Source: Galeopsis tetrahit (taxonomy: Eukaryota > Streptophyta > Magnoliopsida > Lamiales > Lamiaceae). From it: 64,000 nucleotides of DNA. The notes below the pieces were generated by a model that was not told the DNA's origin, searched no databases, and saw nothing but the letters and a program-made list of their open reading frames with translations. Both the position numbers and the translations under genes were made by a program. Below, one piece after another: positions 33,939 to 44,673 of this stretch (positions are counted from its first letter, which is position 1; each line of letters begins with the position of its first letter). Location: positions 59,893,028-59,957,027 of the forward strand of contig OY776129.1 of assembly GCA_963675135.1 (NCBI GenBank), given 5' to 3'.

Positions 33939-34781
33939 CACTATCGGGGCTTTTAGAGAGAAGGGAGAGTTTCTCTCTCTAGAGAGTTACTCCTCCCCTT
34001 CTCTGCCGATGGCCCTCCGCCCTTGCCGTCTTGCCGGCGTCGCCGATCTGTCTCCGTAGTTGTCTCGTTCTGTCTCCGGTGTAGATTCTTACCTTTGACG
34101 CCTGTGTCGCCGTTTTCAGTAGTTCCGCCTCCGCCGCCGCCGTCAGACTTTGCTCCGACTTCTTCTTTCTTTGGCTTTTTTGCAAGATCCGGTAGCAGAT
34201 CCACAGATCTGCTTTGTTCCAGACCGGAAGTCGTTGCCGCCGTCGCTCCGGTCGTCTCCGTTCTCCCTTTTTTATGTAGTTTTACTTCGTTTTTTGTTGG
34301 GATCAACGTATAATTATCCCTATCGGAGCTACGGTGACCGTTCGGGTATTTTTCGTTGATCCCATTTACTGTTTTTTATAGGTAGCTTATTGTTTTCTAG
34401 TATAGACTTTAGTTTCTGCTAGTTGTTTTCGTTTCCTCTTTGGGACTCTGTTGCTATGGTTGCGATGATTGTTGGACTCTCTCCTGTGGTTGGACTCTTT
34501 TGGATCGGTTCCTGAGTCCTTGATACTTTCTTTGGGGTTCGGTACTTGGTGAAACTTTGTCTAATTTTGGTGTTTCTTATCCTTGATTTGAAGACACCTT
34601 AGTGTGGGGTTGACTCAGTTAAAGGTTTGAGACCTGGGCTATTATCAAGACAAAGGGAACACTCGTTTTTTCTCTTCACATGATTGGAGGGGACAGCGAT
34701 ACCGTTGAAGATCAAGATTTGAAGCTTGAAGTTGTATTTTTATGATTTGATCTTTGTAAAACCTCCTTAAAAAAAAAAAAA
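33939..34781 (+). mobile_element. Poly(A) retroposon family, copy 2
   Basis: An 843-bp unit flanked by GAATATAGA (33930-33938 and 34782-34790). It begins with a leader of AGAGAGAAGGGAGAGTTTC type, then a GC-rich section (33990-34270). Next come ATCAACGTAT and CGGAGCTACGGTGACCGTTC, which copy 1 shares as a variant. The ACCTTAGTGTGGGGTTG block is at about 34599, and CCTCCTT with poly(A) ends the unit. It encodes no recognisable protein. It lies 48 bp from the 5' end of LINE 1 and reads in the opposite direction. Confidence 0.8.
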
Positions 34782-34893
34782 GAATATAGAGTCATGTGCA
34801 CTCAATTGCATAATACAAATGATGAAATTGTGACACAAAACAATTTTAATTTAATTCTAATGTATTAAGTTAAAAAATTTATATGTCAGTGGA

Positions 34894-35072
34894 CTATCTT
34901 TCTAAATGAGAGAGTATATATAAATACATGAAAAAATATCACTTTTGGTCACTAAACTATATAACTTTCATTCCTACTTTTTCTATCTTTCTAAATGAGA
35001 GAGTATATATAAATACATGAAAAAATATCACTTTTGGTCACTAAACTATATAACTTTCATTCCTACTTTTTC
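34894..35072 (+). repeat. Perfect tandem duplication, 89-bp unit
   Basis: The block starting CTATCTTTCTAAATGAGAGA at 34894 is repeated from 34983 without a difference that I could see. A perfect pair implies a recent event or an assembly artefact. Confidence 0.85.
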
Positions 35073-35276
35073 GGTCCTTTAGAAACTCTACCCATACAAT
35101 ATCTAAAATATTATATTTAATGTTATTATTTTTATGGTACATACATACAAGTCAACTCACTTATTTATTTTTTTATAAAATTATATCTCAAAATTCTATT
35201 TATTATAATATTTTTAAAATAGGGGATGAACAGTAAGTATGAAAGTTAAGTTGAGACGGAGGGAGTACTATTTTAG

Positions 35277-35435
35277 ATTTGGTCACCCACATTTAATCAC
35301 TATTAAAATTGGTCACTCAATTATTATTTTCTATCAATTTGCCAATGACGGGTTTACTAACAACACATCAAAATTGATAAAAAAATAATAATAGAGTGAC
35401 CAATTTTGATAATGATTAAACGTGGGTGATCAAAT
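35277..35435. repeat. Long inverted repeat (hairpin)
   Basis: Arms of about 62 bp at 35277-35338 (ATTTGGTCACCCAC ... TTGGTCACTCAATTATTATT) and 35372-35435 pair closely around a ~33-bp loop. It is part of a decayed TIR element whose outer ends appear to be CACTTTTGGTCAC (near 35029) and GTGACCAAAAGT (35456-35467). Upstream, GAGACGGAGGGAGTA at about 35254-35268 is the right end of a truncated Stowaway. Confidence 0.7.
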
Positions 35436-35476
35436 TTGAAAAGTGGTAAAATTGGGTGACCAAAAGTTATATTTTA

Positions 35477-35726
35477 GGTAAAGTCTAGTATGCACTCGAG
35501 TGCATGTTGTGCACCCTAGTCTAAAGAAAAGTGTATGTTATTAAACTGAAAAGTACAACATAATATTACTAAAAAGTGTAAGTCACTATGACTAAAAATA
35601 TTATTATACAGTTTAATAATTGAAAAGTGTAACACCATTTACCAAAAAGTGTAAGTCAGTAAAATTGAAAAGTGCAACATGGACTAGGGTGCACAACATG
35701 CACTCGAGTCCATAGCAGACCAAACC
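35477..35726. mobile_element. 250-bp MULE-type MITE, copy A
   Basis: Flanked by the perfect 9-bp repeat TATATTTTA (35468-35476 and 35727-35735). The ends GGTAAAGTCTAGTATGCACT and, inverted, GGTTTGGTCTGCTATGGACT lead into long arms sharing CTCGAGTGCATGTTGTGCAC. The internal part repeats AAAAGTGTAAGTCA and related words. It inserted into the right end of the preceding hairpin element. A second copy is at 49224-49473. Confidence 0.9.
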
Positions 35727-35815
35727 TATATTTTACCTAAATGCATTCAATTGAATACAAAAATTTATCAACAAAACAAAAGATATTCGTGTAATTAGCC
35801 TCATACTAAGACCTA

Positions 35816-36161
35816 GGTGGTGTTTGGTTTGTGATTGATTTGAATTAGATTTGGATTGTGGTGGATTGGATTGGGATTTGTGTAATCCATAAATAGTAAA
35901 TTGTGTGTAAGTTGTGTTTGGTTAAGGATTGAGAAGTAGGGGTAGATGTATTTTTATGTCACATCAAAGTATGAGAGAGAAGAAAGTAGGAGAGAGAATG
36001 AGTGGTTGAAAAGAGTGATTTGATTGTATAAAAATAGGTGTATAGGTGTATTATAGATGTGGATTAGTATTTGAATTTGTATTTGGATTGAAAGAGATTG
36101 AATTGGGATTGGGATTGGGCCAATCCAAATCCGGATGGTTAATCCCAAACCAAACACCGCC
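35816..36161. mobile_element. Tourist/Harbinger-like MITE
   Basis: The inverted ends GGTGGTGTTTGGTTTG and GGCGGTGTTTGGTTTG bound a 346-bp unit. The flanks are CTA on the left and TAA on the right, so the expected 3-bp TWA duplication is imperfect. The interior is rich in GATTTGGATTG words and has no coding content. Confidence 0.65.
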
Positions 36162-36848
36162 TAAGTGATGAGGCCCATTTAAGCTGGACAGGGCCAACTG
36201 AAGTCCATACATTGTTCCGGTTTCTAATTGCGGAGTATTTATTATTTTATTTATTTATAGGCCACAGTTATTCACACACATGCGATTGTTGAGTACACTA
36301 ACCTTATCTTTTTTTACAAATTAATAATATATAAATTGTCAGTTTTACCCTCAGCTAAAATTAAAAAAAAAAATTGACGTGATAAGTACACCCACCTCCA
36401 TTTTGTTGCTACAACAAAAACAACAAAAATATCAAACGAACTCCATCACTAAAGTAAAATATTAAAATACATAGTTCCAAATTTTAACTATTTTCTTCGA
36501 TCAATCAATGTCAAAAAAATTAACAATTTTCAAAAGTAAAAATCGAAAATTGGGTGTATAACCGTGGCCTTATTTATATTCCAAATTCGTGCCCAAGCTG
36601 GATTCGGACCAATAAGTAACCAGCGTAGGCCTAAACCCAGTTAGCACATCCCAGCCCTAAATATGCTCGTGCAATTAACCCAGTCAAGTTGGATATTGTG
36701 TGGTCCATAATTTTCAAAAAGAGTATCGAACTACATTTTGTGGACAAAGAATATTTCATGGACGGAGAGTATTGTTTTATTAAGAAAATGTATATCAAAC
36801 AAAAACTACATTAAATTAGACACAACTGAAATTGTCAATAAATTAAAA
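36162..36848. other. Intergenic block paralogous to 45.66-47.16 kb
   Basis: AGCTGGACAGGGCC at about 36182-36195 and CCCAAGCTGGATTCGGACC at about 36593-36611 have counterparts in the same order at 45692 and 47075. No gene is present. The rest is AT-rich. Confidence 0.6.
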
Positions 36849-36960
36849 TTGAAACAACATAGAGATATAAAAATAATGATACAAAATGAATTAAGTGATG
36901 ATACGAACCTAACATGATGGTATGGTTGTACGCGATAAGTCTTATCCAATAATACCAGTA

Positions 36961-39162
36961 ATGGAGTCTGGAGAGTGGAGAGAGGTGAGGAGAGAGAAAA
37001 GGAGGGGGGTAGAACGCCACGTTTTTTCTTCCGAGTGCTCCCCGGTGAGGCAGTATACCAGTACCCTTAGGAGTAGCCCTAGCCGTCATAGGTTTCCAGG
37101 TGATAGATCGACTAACGACATCAAGTTCAGGCGCCAGAAGGGGACAGTTCAGAATCGCAGGGAATATCCTGGTGGCAGCACAGTTCAAGACGAGCTCACC
37201 TTCTTCATCAAAAACTTCCCCGAAGATTGCGGTGCCGATAAACTGGCCAGGCACCTCAATGAGGTGGGGGAAATACGCGACATCTTCTGCCCAAAGAGAA
37301 AAGATAAGGAGGGGAAGCGTTTTGGCTTCGTCAGGTTCCCAAAAACCCAAGTGGAGGCATGGTATCTAAAGAAGTTGAACAACACATGGATCGGTAGCTA
37401 TAAGCTTAGGGCCTATGTACCCAGGTTCAACCGCCCGGAGAAGAGGGAGGCGGCGCGGGTGCCGAGTTCCTACCCGATCTGGAAGAGTAGTATCATTGAC
37501 AACAAATCTTACGCGGAAAAGGTTGGAAGGGTGAACGAACGGTGGGGAGAGGGGGTGACCCCTGTACGAAGGGAACCAGGGCTAGATGATAGACTTGCTA
37601 ACACCGGAGAGGTGATTTTCACCACCACGGACACATAAACGGACTGGCTAAAAAATAGCTATACAGGCTTCCTAAAGCGCGAGTTCAGCTGGGATGAACA
37701 CGGAGAGGAAATACAGGGTGAATGTGGGGGTATCATGAGAATTAGAACGATGGGCGACCAGCTCATCTCCATCCAGAGCCTGACCGATCAAAGCACTCAG
37801 GACATCATTGAAAGCCTCGACGAGTGGGCCTCGTTCTGGTTTGAATGGGTAAACCCTTTGAGGAATATTGATGTGAACCAGACGAGATACGTATGGACGC
37901 GATGGTACGGGATCCCCCTGCATGCATGGTCTTTCAATTTCTTCTCGGTGTTATGTGCAAAGGTGGGTCTCCTCGCGAAGGTGGATAAACCAACAGCCCA
38001 AAATGAGCAGTTTGAGTTCGCCAGGATCCAAATATCCACGGGTTGGACATCCATCAATAAGAGATTTCATGCACGTATAGATGGGGTGGCGTTTTCAATA
38101 CAAGTGACAGAGGAGACGGATGGCAGGTGCAATCACAGGTCGGAAGGGGAGGATGAGTCGTCCTCCGACGAGTCCGATTCTTACTGGTCAGGCGGCGGAG
38201 GGGATTCGGATAACCCCGGCAAGGCGGAAATTCTATCGGAGGGTGGGGACCTCTCCAAGTCGATTGGAATTCTCGGATCTGAACCGTCAGCATGCGCCCC
38301 CCTCGAAACAGACGCCTCACGCGATCCAAAGGCGGCTGAGTTAACTCAAGTTGCCTCGTTCCACACAATCGAGGAGAATTTAACACAGGCAACTATTAAC
38401 GAGGCTGACGTGGACAGGGGCATGCGTGCTCCATCTGAGGAAATTAATTATACAAAAGGGCCACCTCTTGGGCTTGAAGAGATAAATAATAACTCTGGGC
38501 CTGCTGAGGCAAATAACCATTTCCTCAGGCCCAATCCAAAAAATGCAGCCAACGGGGGGGACGAGAGCCCCATCGCACGTGGGCTAACCGATTTAGAGAA
38601 TATTAATGACTCTTTTAACCCAGGTCCAGGCCTTCCACAGACCCAGCCCACCAAACAAATTGGCCTCACGGGCACATCATCACTCTTAGAAGCGAAAAAC
38701 CCTACCCAACCGACAGCGGGAAACAAAGGGAAATCTCGAGCAGTCCACGACCCCGAGATCCACCCAAGTTCCGGCCGTGCACAGGCAACTAAGCCAGTAC
38801 CCCCCACGGTCGCTGGAGTGTCGAAGGGCCAGCGAAATAAAAAAGGAATAGGAAAGTGGAGAATTCATGAGCAGAACAGAGAAAGAGAGCAATGGTCGAA
38901 GTTCGCGGTCAACATCGTATCGAAGGAGGATGTGGCTGCTTTCGAGAGGGATATGCGGAACCAAAGAGGACAAACAAACGGGTCCCAGATTTCGGGGAAA
39001 GTCAGCGATGAGGCTCGTTTGATATGGGAATTTGGTAAATCAATTGGGCTTAGAAGTACAAGAAATGATGAGGATATGATTCGAAACTTAGAAGAGATGG
39101 AAGGGAACACTAACACACTTGGAAATGAGGGCAAGGCGAATACAGGAAAGGTTGATCAATGA
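36961..39162 (+). pseudogene. LINE 2 ORF1 RNA-binding protein, one stop
   Basis: I prefer the ATG at 36961 (MESGEWREVRR) over an upstream ATG-like start at 36922. The frame is open except for one TAA at 37636-37638 (codon 226), and runs 734 codons to the stop at 39160. Residues ~80-150 form an RRM (RNP2 TFFIKNFP, RNP1 KRFGFVRF), usual for plant L1 ORF1. Next comes a DUF4283-like region (TRWYGIPLHAWSFNFFSVLC, FEFARIQIST), then a long Ser/Asp-rich and Pro-rich tail. Such proteins package the LINE RNA. The last codons overlap the ORF2 start. Confidence 0.85.
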
Positions 39163-42100
39163 AGGTCGTCTCTTTCAATGTTAGAGGTTTGGGGAGCAAG
39201 GCGAAGAGAACAGAGGTTAGAGAATTGATAAGGAAACACAGAGTGGATATTTGCTGTCTTCAAGAAACGAAACTGGAAAAAATTGAGGGAGGGGTGTGTG
39301 AGCAGCTTTGGGGTGGAGACATCTTTGACTGGGCCGCGAGAGAGTCAGAGGGCAGAGCTGGAGGCATCCTAACACTATGGAACCCAGAAAAATTCAATTG
39401 TTCAAGCAAATGGCATATGCAAGGCGGCGTCGTGGTTAACGGTAAGTGGGGAGAGGAACAGATTGAGGTGTGTCTAATAAACATTTATGCACCCTGCTCA
39501 GGCAGGGATAAAGAAGAATTATGGGACAGGCTGGGATTAGTAATTGACCAAAATATGGGGAAAGGGGTGTGCCTGATTGGAGATTTCAATTCCATTAGAT
39601 GTAGTGCAGAAAGAGATGGGAGAAATCAGCGTCAGGGCCAAGGAGAGATTAGGAGGTTCAACGACTTTATAGTATGCGCATCCCTAGAGGATCTCCCGCT
39701 GCACGGAAGAAAGTTTTCTTGGTATAAACCGGATGGCTCGTGTAAAAGCAGAATCAACAGGGTACTAGTCAATGATGTGTGGATGCAGAGGATGCCGAAT
39801 ATGTGCCTCAGAGGTCTCCCGAGATCGATCTCGGACCACTGCCCGCTGCTCTTCGGATCAAACGAGACTGATTGGGGGCCAAAGCCTTTTAGGTTCATCA
39901 ACGCCTGGCTATCGAATCCGGAGTTTAAACCATTCGTGGAGGACCTCTGGAAGAACCATCAAGCGAGTGGGTGGGGAGGGTATGTGCTTAAAGAAAAACT
40001 CAAAACTCTAAAGTCAGAGCTGAGGAAGTGGAACAGCGCCAGGTTCGGGTCCATCGAGGGTAACATTGAGAGACTGAGACAGGAAATCAAAGAGACAGGC
40101 ATCATAGATGACGTATTTGGACTTGAGGAGGAGGAAAACATCAGACGAAAAGCGGCGCAAGCCGAACTAATTAGAAATATGAGCTGGCGAAATAGCCTGA
40201 TGGCACAGAAGGCAAAGGTTCGGTGGTGAATTACAAAAGAAGGAAAAATGAGATGGTGGGCATAGAGATTGATGGTCAGTGGATCGAGGGGGTTGACTCA
40301 GTGAAAAACAAGATCAGTGGTTTCTTCAGCAGACACTACGCTGCGGTTAACATAGTCAGACCTACAGTGGAAGATAGCTTTGTGGATAAACGAGTCTCCG
40401 GGGTGGAAAACACCCAGTTAATCGCCCCATTCACAGAATCGGAAATAAGGGAGGCAGTCTGGAACTGCGATAGCACAAAGAGCCCGGGTCCAGATGGATT
40501 TAACTTCAAATTCATCAAAGAATGTTGGAGCATAGTGAAAGACGATTTTACGAAGATGTTACAGGACTTCCACGAAAACGGGAAGTTGGTCAGGGGAATC
40601 AACCCTTCATATATCGTTCTCATCCCTAAAAAGGAGTCCGCTGGATCAGTGAGCGACTATAGACCAATCTCCCTAATCGGCTGCATATATAAGACTTTGG
40701 CGAAGATCCTTGCAGGAAGGCTGAGCAGGATAATGGATAACCTGATCTCGGAAAATCAAAGCGCATTCGTGGGTAATAGGTACATCCCTGAGCAGGATAA
40801 TGGATACTGAACGAGGCAATTGAGGAGGCCAAAAGGAAAAAACTGAAAAGGCTGTTTTTTAAAATTGATTTTGCAAAAGCATACGACTCAGTCGATTGGG
40901 GCTTTTTGGACATCATGATGGAAAGGTTCGATTTCAGCAGGAAGTGGAGAAGCTGGATTATGGAATGTGTTTCGACTACAAGCGCAACGGTGCTCGTTAA
41001 CGACAGCCCATCTACGGAATTCAAGTTGGGTAGAGGACTCCGACAGGGAGATCCCCTATCGCCCTTTCTATATCTACTGGTCGCGGAAGGTCTAAGTAGG
41101 TTGATCTCGAAAGCTGCTGCAAATGGGTCCTTTGAGGCAGCCGAATTGGGAGCAGAGGGGCTACAGCTGACACACCTTCAATACGCCGACGACACCATCC
41201 TGATAGGCAAAGCTAGTATGGGAAATGTGAGGACTATGAAGTGCATCCTCCGTAATTTTGAACTACTGTCCGTACTAAGGGTGAACTATGATAAGTGCTG
41301 CTTGACTGGCACAAATATGGAGAACTCCGAGCTGGAAGAGATGGCTAGGGTTCTGGGTTGCACAACAAGCAAGTTACCAATTAAATATTTAGGAGTTAAG
41401 GTGGGTGCAAAGCACAAGGCTGTGGAGATATGGGAGGAACTAATATTGAGCATGAAGAAGAGGTTGAACGCGTGGCACAATAGGAAAATCTCCATGGGGG
41501 GACGAACTACCCTTTTGAAGTCGGCTCTTATGTCAATACCGATCTATCACCTATCCTTTTATACTATACCATCGAGTGTGATCAAATCCTTAAATTCTTT
41601 GTGTTGCAGGTTTCTTTTGGGGGGGGGGGGGGAATGAGAATACTCGTAAGATCTCTTGGGTGAAGTGGGAGCAAGTTTGCAAGTCGAAGGGGAATGGGGG
41701 GCTGGGGGTGAGGAATTTCAAATGGTTTAATTTAGCTTTGTTAGGAAAATGGATGTGGCGTTATTTGTCAAATGAGGAGAGCTTGTGGGTGAAAGTGATT
41801 AATGCCCTACATGGGAGGTTAGTGGTTGGAAGGGAGGGCTGTTTTGAGGGAGGTAGGACGAGGGGGTGTTCGAGCTGGTGGAAGAATGTGGTGAGGTGTG
41901 TGTCGGGAGAGGGAGGGCGGTGGTTCTGGTCAAAGTTAGAGCATTCATTAGGAAATGGGGGAGGGTCGAGCTTTTGGGAGGGCATGTGGACTGGGAGCGA
42001 GCCGCTGAAGTTAATGTTCCCTAGGTTGTACGGGCTGAGTGAGGACAAGGAAGCGCGCATCATAGAGATGGGGGCTTGGGTAGATGGGAGATGGGCATGG

Positions 42101-42841
42101 GAATGGAGGTGGAGGAGGGATCTGTTTGATAGGGAGAAAGCATTACATGATCAACTAATAACTTTTGTGAACAGGTTCAATATCCAGGAAGGGGTGCAGG
42201 ATGGGTGGCGCTGGAAATCGAAGGGAGGAGGAGGGAAGTACAAAGTGAAAGAGGCATACGAGACAATGGCCTTAGAAGCCGAATCCGATAGGGCCAGATC
42301 GATCGATAGCCAAGTCCCCGTGGAGGTGTGGAGCAGATTCGTCCCGGCAAAAGCAGCTACGATGGCTTGGAGATTGATGCACGATAGGCTCCCGACCAAG
42401 GATAACTTACTGAAGAGACAGGTACCTCTCGCGGCGAATGACACACTGTGCCCATTGTGCAGAGAGGTCACAGAAACAGCTTGTCACATTTTTCTGGAAT
42501 GCAAAGAGACGTACGGCATTTGGCTTGACAGCTATGGGTGGATCGAGGCATACACGCCTATGCATAATCGCATCCGAGAGCATTTCCTGGGTTTCGCGGG
42601 TCTATTGGAAGGGAGCAGAGGTCGCAGCAGGGCAGTAGGCATCTGGATTTGTGTCGTGTGGACGATATGGAAGTGGAGAAACAAGCTAATTTTCGAGAAC
42701 ACAAGCTGGGATTTAAGGAGGATCACAGAGGAAATAAAAGGGAGGGTGTGGAGTTGGCTTATGTGCGACAACAAGATATCTCAAGCAAATTTTACTGACT
42801 GGAATAGAAAGCCAAGATTCTATCTTGACAGCAAATGCTAG
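39159..42841 (+). pseudogene. LINE 2 ORF2 (endonuclease and reverse transcriptase), broken
   Basis: ORF2 starts at ATG 39159, sharing ATGA with the ORF1 stop. The endonuclease (FNVRGLG, QETK, NIYAPC, GDFNS, SDHCPL) is intact to about residue 355. At about 40229 a short deletion joins AKVRW to VNYKRR, loses the motif usually found there and shifts frame. The reverse transcriptase begins (SPGPDGFNFKF, VSDYRPIS, ENQSAFVGNRYI) but is disrupted at 40788-40806 by a copied 19-bp block. It resumes as LNEAIEEAKRK, DFAKAYDSVDW and QYADDT. A 14-G run (41619-41632) shifts frame again before the zinc-binding C terminus (CPLCREVTETACHIFLEC) and EEIKGRVWSWL. There is no RNase H domain, unlike LINE 1. Confidence 0.9.
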
Positions 42842-43009
42842 GTGTATGTGTATGCTTATGTTTTAGCTCCTTTAGTTTTTCACATTCTGTACTTGATGAG
42901 GCCTGGTACTACTGGTACCAATACTCTGTTTTCTTGGTTTTTTTCTACCTTTGAATAAAGCCTTTTTTGCCTGACCAAAAAAAAAAAAAAAAAAAAAAAA
43001 TTGAAACAA

Positions 43010-43275
43010 TACTTAAGTTGCTTGCAAAATTATTTAAAAATTTAAATAAAAAATTACAAATAAACGAAATGGATTGATTTAATTTAAAGTACATAGTCTT
43101 TGTATGTATTTAAAAGAAGGGTGAATAAAATTCAAATGATAAAGAGGAACATTATTACACTGCACCAAGGCAAACTTACAATGATGAAAATACACAAAGG
43201 AATTGAAATAATCCAATGAGAAGGATACAATTACAAAAACAGTACTAGTAAATAAAAGGAGAAGAAGTGAGTGAA
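43010..43275. other. Flank between LINE 2 and AGP gene 2
   Basis: From about 43119 the sequence parallels the 3' flank of AGP gene 1 (AATTCAAATGAT, GAGGAACATTATTACA, GATGAAAATACACAAAGGAA), so it includes the probable 3' UTR. Confidence 0.55.
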
Positions 43276-43479
43276 TCAAAGCTGCCTGTTTCCGAAGAAT
43301 GAAAGGAGCACAGCCAAGAATCCCACCACCGATGGAGAAGTGATGACAGCGGCGCTGGGCCGTGGCGGTGGCATCATCATTTGCGGCATAGGCCCCATGT
43401 TGCTGTGATCGTGGCCGTCATGAGCGGCTACGACGGAAGCAAAGAAAGCCAAATATGCAATGAACCCGAGAAAACCCAT
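43276..43479 (-). CDS. Histidine-rich arabinogalactan-peptide-like protein, paralogue 2
   Basis: I start at the ATG at 43479 (MGFLGFIAYLAFF) because it matches AGP gene 1 and opens the signal peptide. A longer frame from 43554 would put 25 unrelated residues before it. The protein has 67 residues: a signal peptide to about residue 18, a mature part beginning AHDGHDHSNM and rich in Met and Pro (MMMPPPRPSAA), and a hydrophobic C terminus (VVGFLAVLLSFFGNRQL) fitting a GPI signal. It has lost the APAPSP motif of paralogue 1, leaving fewer clear glycosylation sites. A minus-strand TATA box (CATATAAATACC) at about 43540-43551 is shared with paralogue 1. Confidence 0.8.
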   Translation of the reverse strand: MGFLGFIAYLAFFASVVAAHDGHDHSNMGPMPQMMMPPPRPSAAVITSPSVVGFLAVLLSFFGNRQL

Positions 43480-43910
43480 GTCAATTGATGATGATTCTAA
43501 TCTTGAATATTTTTGGCTTAATTGGGACAAGTTATTGTAGGTATTTATATGCAAATTTTGCTACTAATTAATAATCCAGTATTTGACTTGGTTGTGGGTG
43601 TACTAGCGACTTGTACTACAATTCTTGTCATTCATCATCTTCATACTAGTATTAAATAAGGTGTAAGAATTCATGGACTCGGATTTTATTGGATTAAATT
43701 CCAAAAGTCTGAGGACAATCATTCTGTACAACATCATGTCCATTTCACTCTTTTAGCATGAAACATGCTTTATTCTTGGCTGACAATAAAAAATGTAGTA
43801 CAATCATAATTAAACGCGACTAAGTACAATCATAATTAAACACAAAAAACGTAGATGCATTTTTCTCCATTTTTTGTCATGCTTTATTTTGTCATGTTTT
43901 ATTTTGTCAA
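43480..43910. promoter_or_regulatory. Promoter and upstream region of AGP gene 2
   Basis: Homologous to the upstream region of AGP gene 1 up to about 43910, in the same order but shorter, lacking the SINE and Stowaway insertions found there. Confidence 0.6.
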
Positions 43911-44060
43911 GTTTGCAAGATTTATTTCATATGGGACTAAATTTGCAAGATTTATTTCGTATGGGACCATATTTGCAAGATTTATATCGTATGGGACCAA
44001 GTTTGTAAGATTTATATCGTATGAGACCAAGTTTGCAAGATTTATATCGTATGTGACTAA
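43911..44060 (+). repeat. 30-bp tandem repeat, five copies
   Basis: The unit GTTTGCAAGATTTATATCGT, followed by ATGGGACCAA, repeats five times with an exact 30-bp period and a few substitutions per copy. Because 30 is a multiple of three, the array stays open in several frames (a repeated FARFISYGTK on the plus strand), but there is no sign that it is a gene. Confidence 0.9.
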
Positions 44061-44664
44061 ATACAAATACAATGGGACCAAAACCCAACCAACCCATGGT
44101 TAATGGACCAAATCTGCAATTTTCTCCATAAATGAGATTAGAATTAGCCATTTTTATATTAAATGAATAATTAAAGTATGAGCAATTTTTCATATACAAT
44201 ATAATAATGATTTATTTTTTTTTGGAATGGAGAGTTTATATGAGGGAACTTTGTTGATTAGACCAATACAATTCTAAAAGGCATAACTAATTGTGGACAG
44301 TAGTATTAGTAATTGTTTAAAAGAATTAATATTATTGTTAGTAGGAATTAATGTAACAAGGGTGTACATAGTATTTTCTCATTTTAAATTTATTTTTATA
44401 AGTGAGTACTATTTTTTTTTTTAATCATATAATCACTTTCAAATGTTAACCTCGTCCTTATAACATGATTATTTGAAATTTTGTGGATTACTCTTATTTT
44501 AACGATCAATGATGGCTAATTGGCTATCTAAAATGATCATGAATTTTAAGTAGTTGAAGATTAATTAGTCTAAAACTCAAAACATTTTAAAATATAATAC
44601 TACCGTGTGAAATTAACTTCAAAGGAGAATTCATCTAAGAGACATTCGGTGTAATGTGCCCCAT
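44061..44664. other. AT-rich spacer
   Basis: No gene is seen. GGACCAAATCTGCAATTTTC at about 44105 resembles a MULE-type terminus, but no partner was found. Confidence 0.35.
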
Positions 44665-44673
44665 ATTAATTTA

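Larger units (their letters stand above)
36858..43000 (+). mobile_element. Full-length two-ORF L1-type LINE 2
   Basis: A 6.1-kb element on the plus strand with a ~100-bp leader, ORF1, ORF2, a 3' UTR with AATAAA at about 42953-42958, and a 24-A tail (42977-43000). The target duplication is TTGAAACAA (36849-36857 and 43001-43009). It may extend to 13 bp through the adjacent As. One stop in ORF1 and three frame changes in ORF2 make this copy inactive, although most of its sequence still reads as protein. Confidence 0.9.

Noticed and set aside
33953..34313. Overlapping open frames on both strands
   Set aside because: They come from the GC-rich part of poly(A) retroposon copy 2. No frame is conserved in the other copies.
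36922..36960. Upstream start for LINE 2 ORF1 at 36922
   Set aside because: The ATG at 36961 gives the usual ME..W.EVRR start. The extra 13 residues look like leader sequence.
43855..44103. Protein with FARFISYGTK repeats
   Set aside because: It arises because the 30-bp tandem repeat keeps frame. There is no promoter, homologue or start context.
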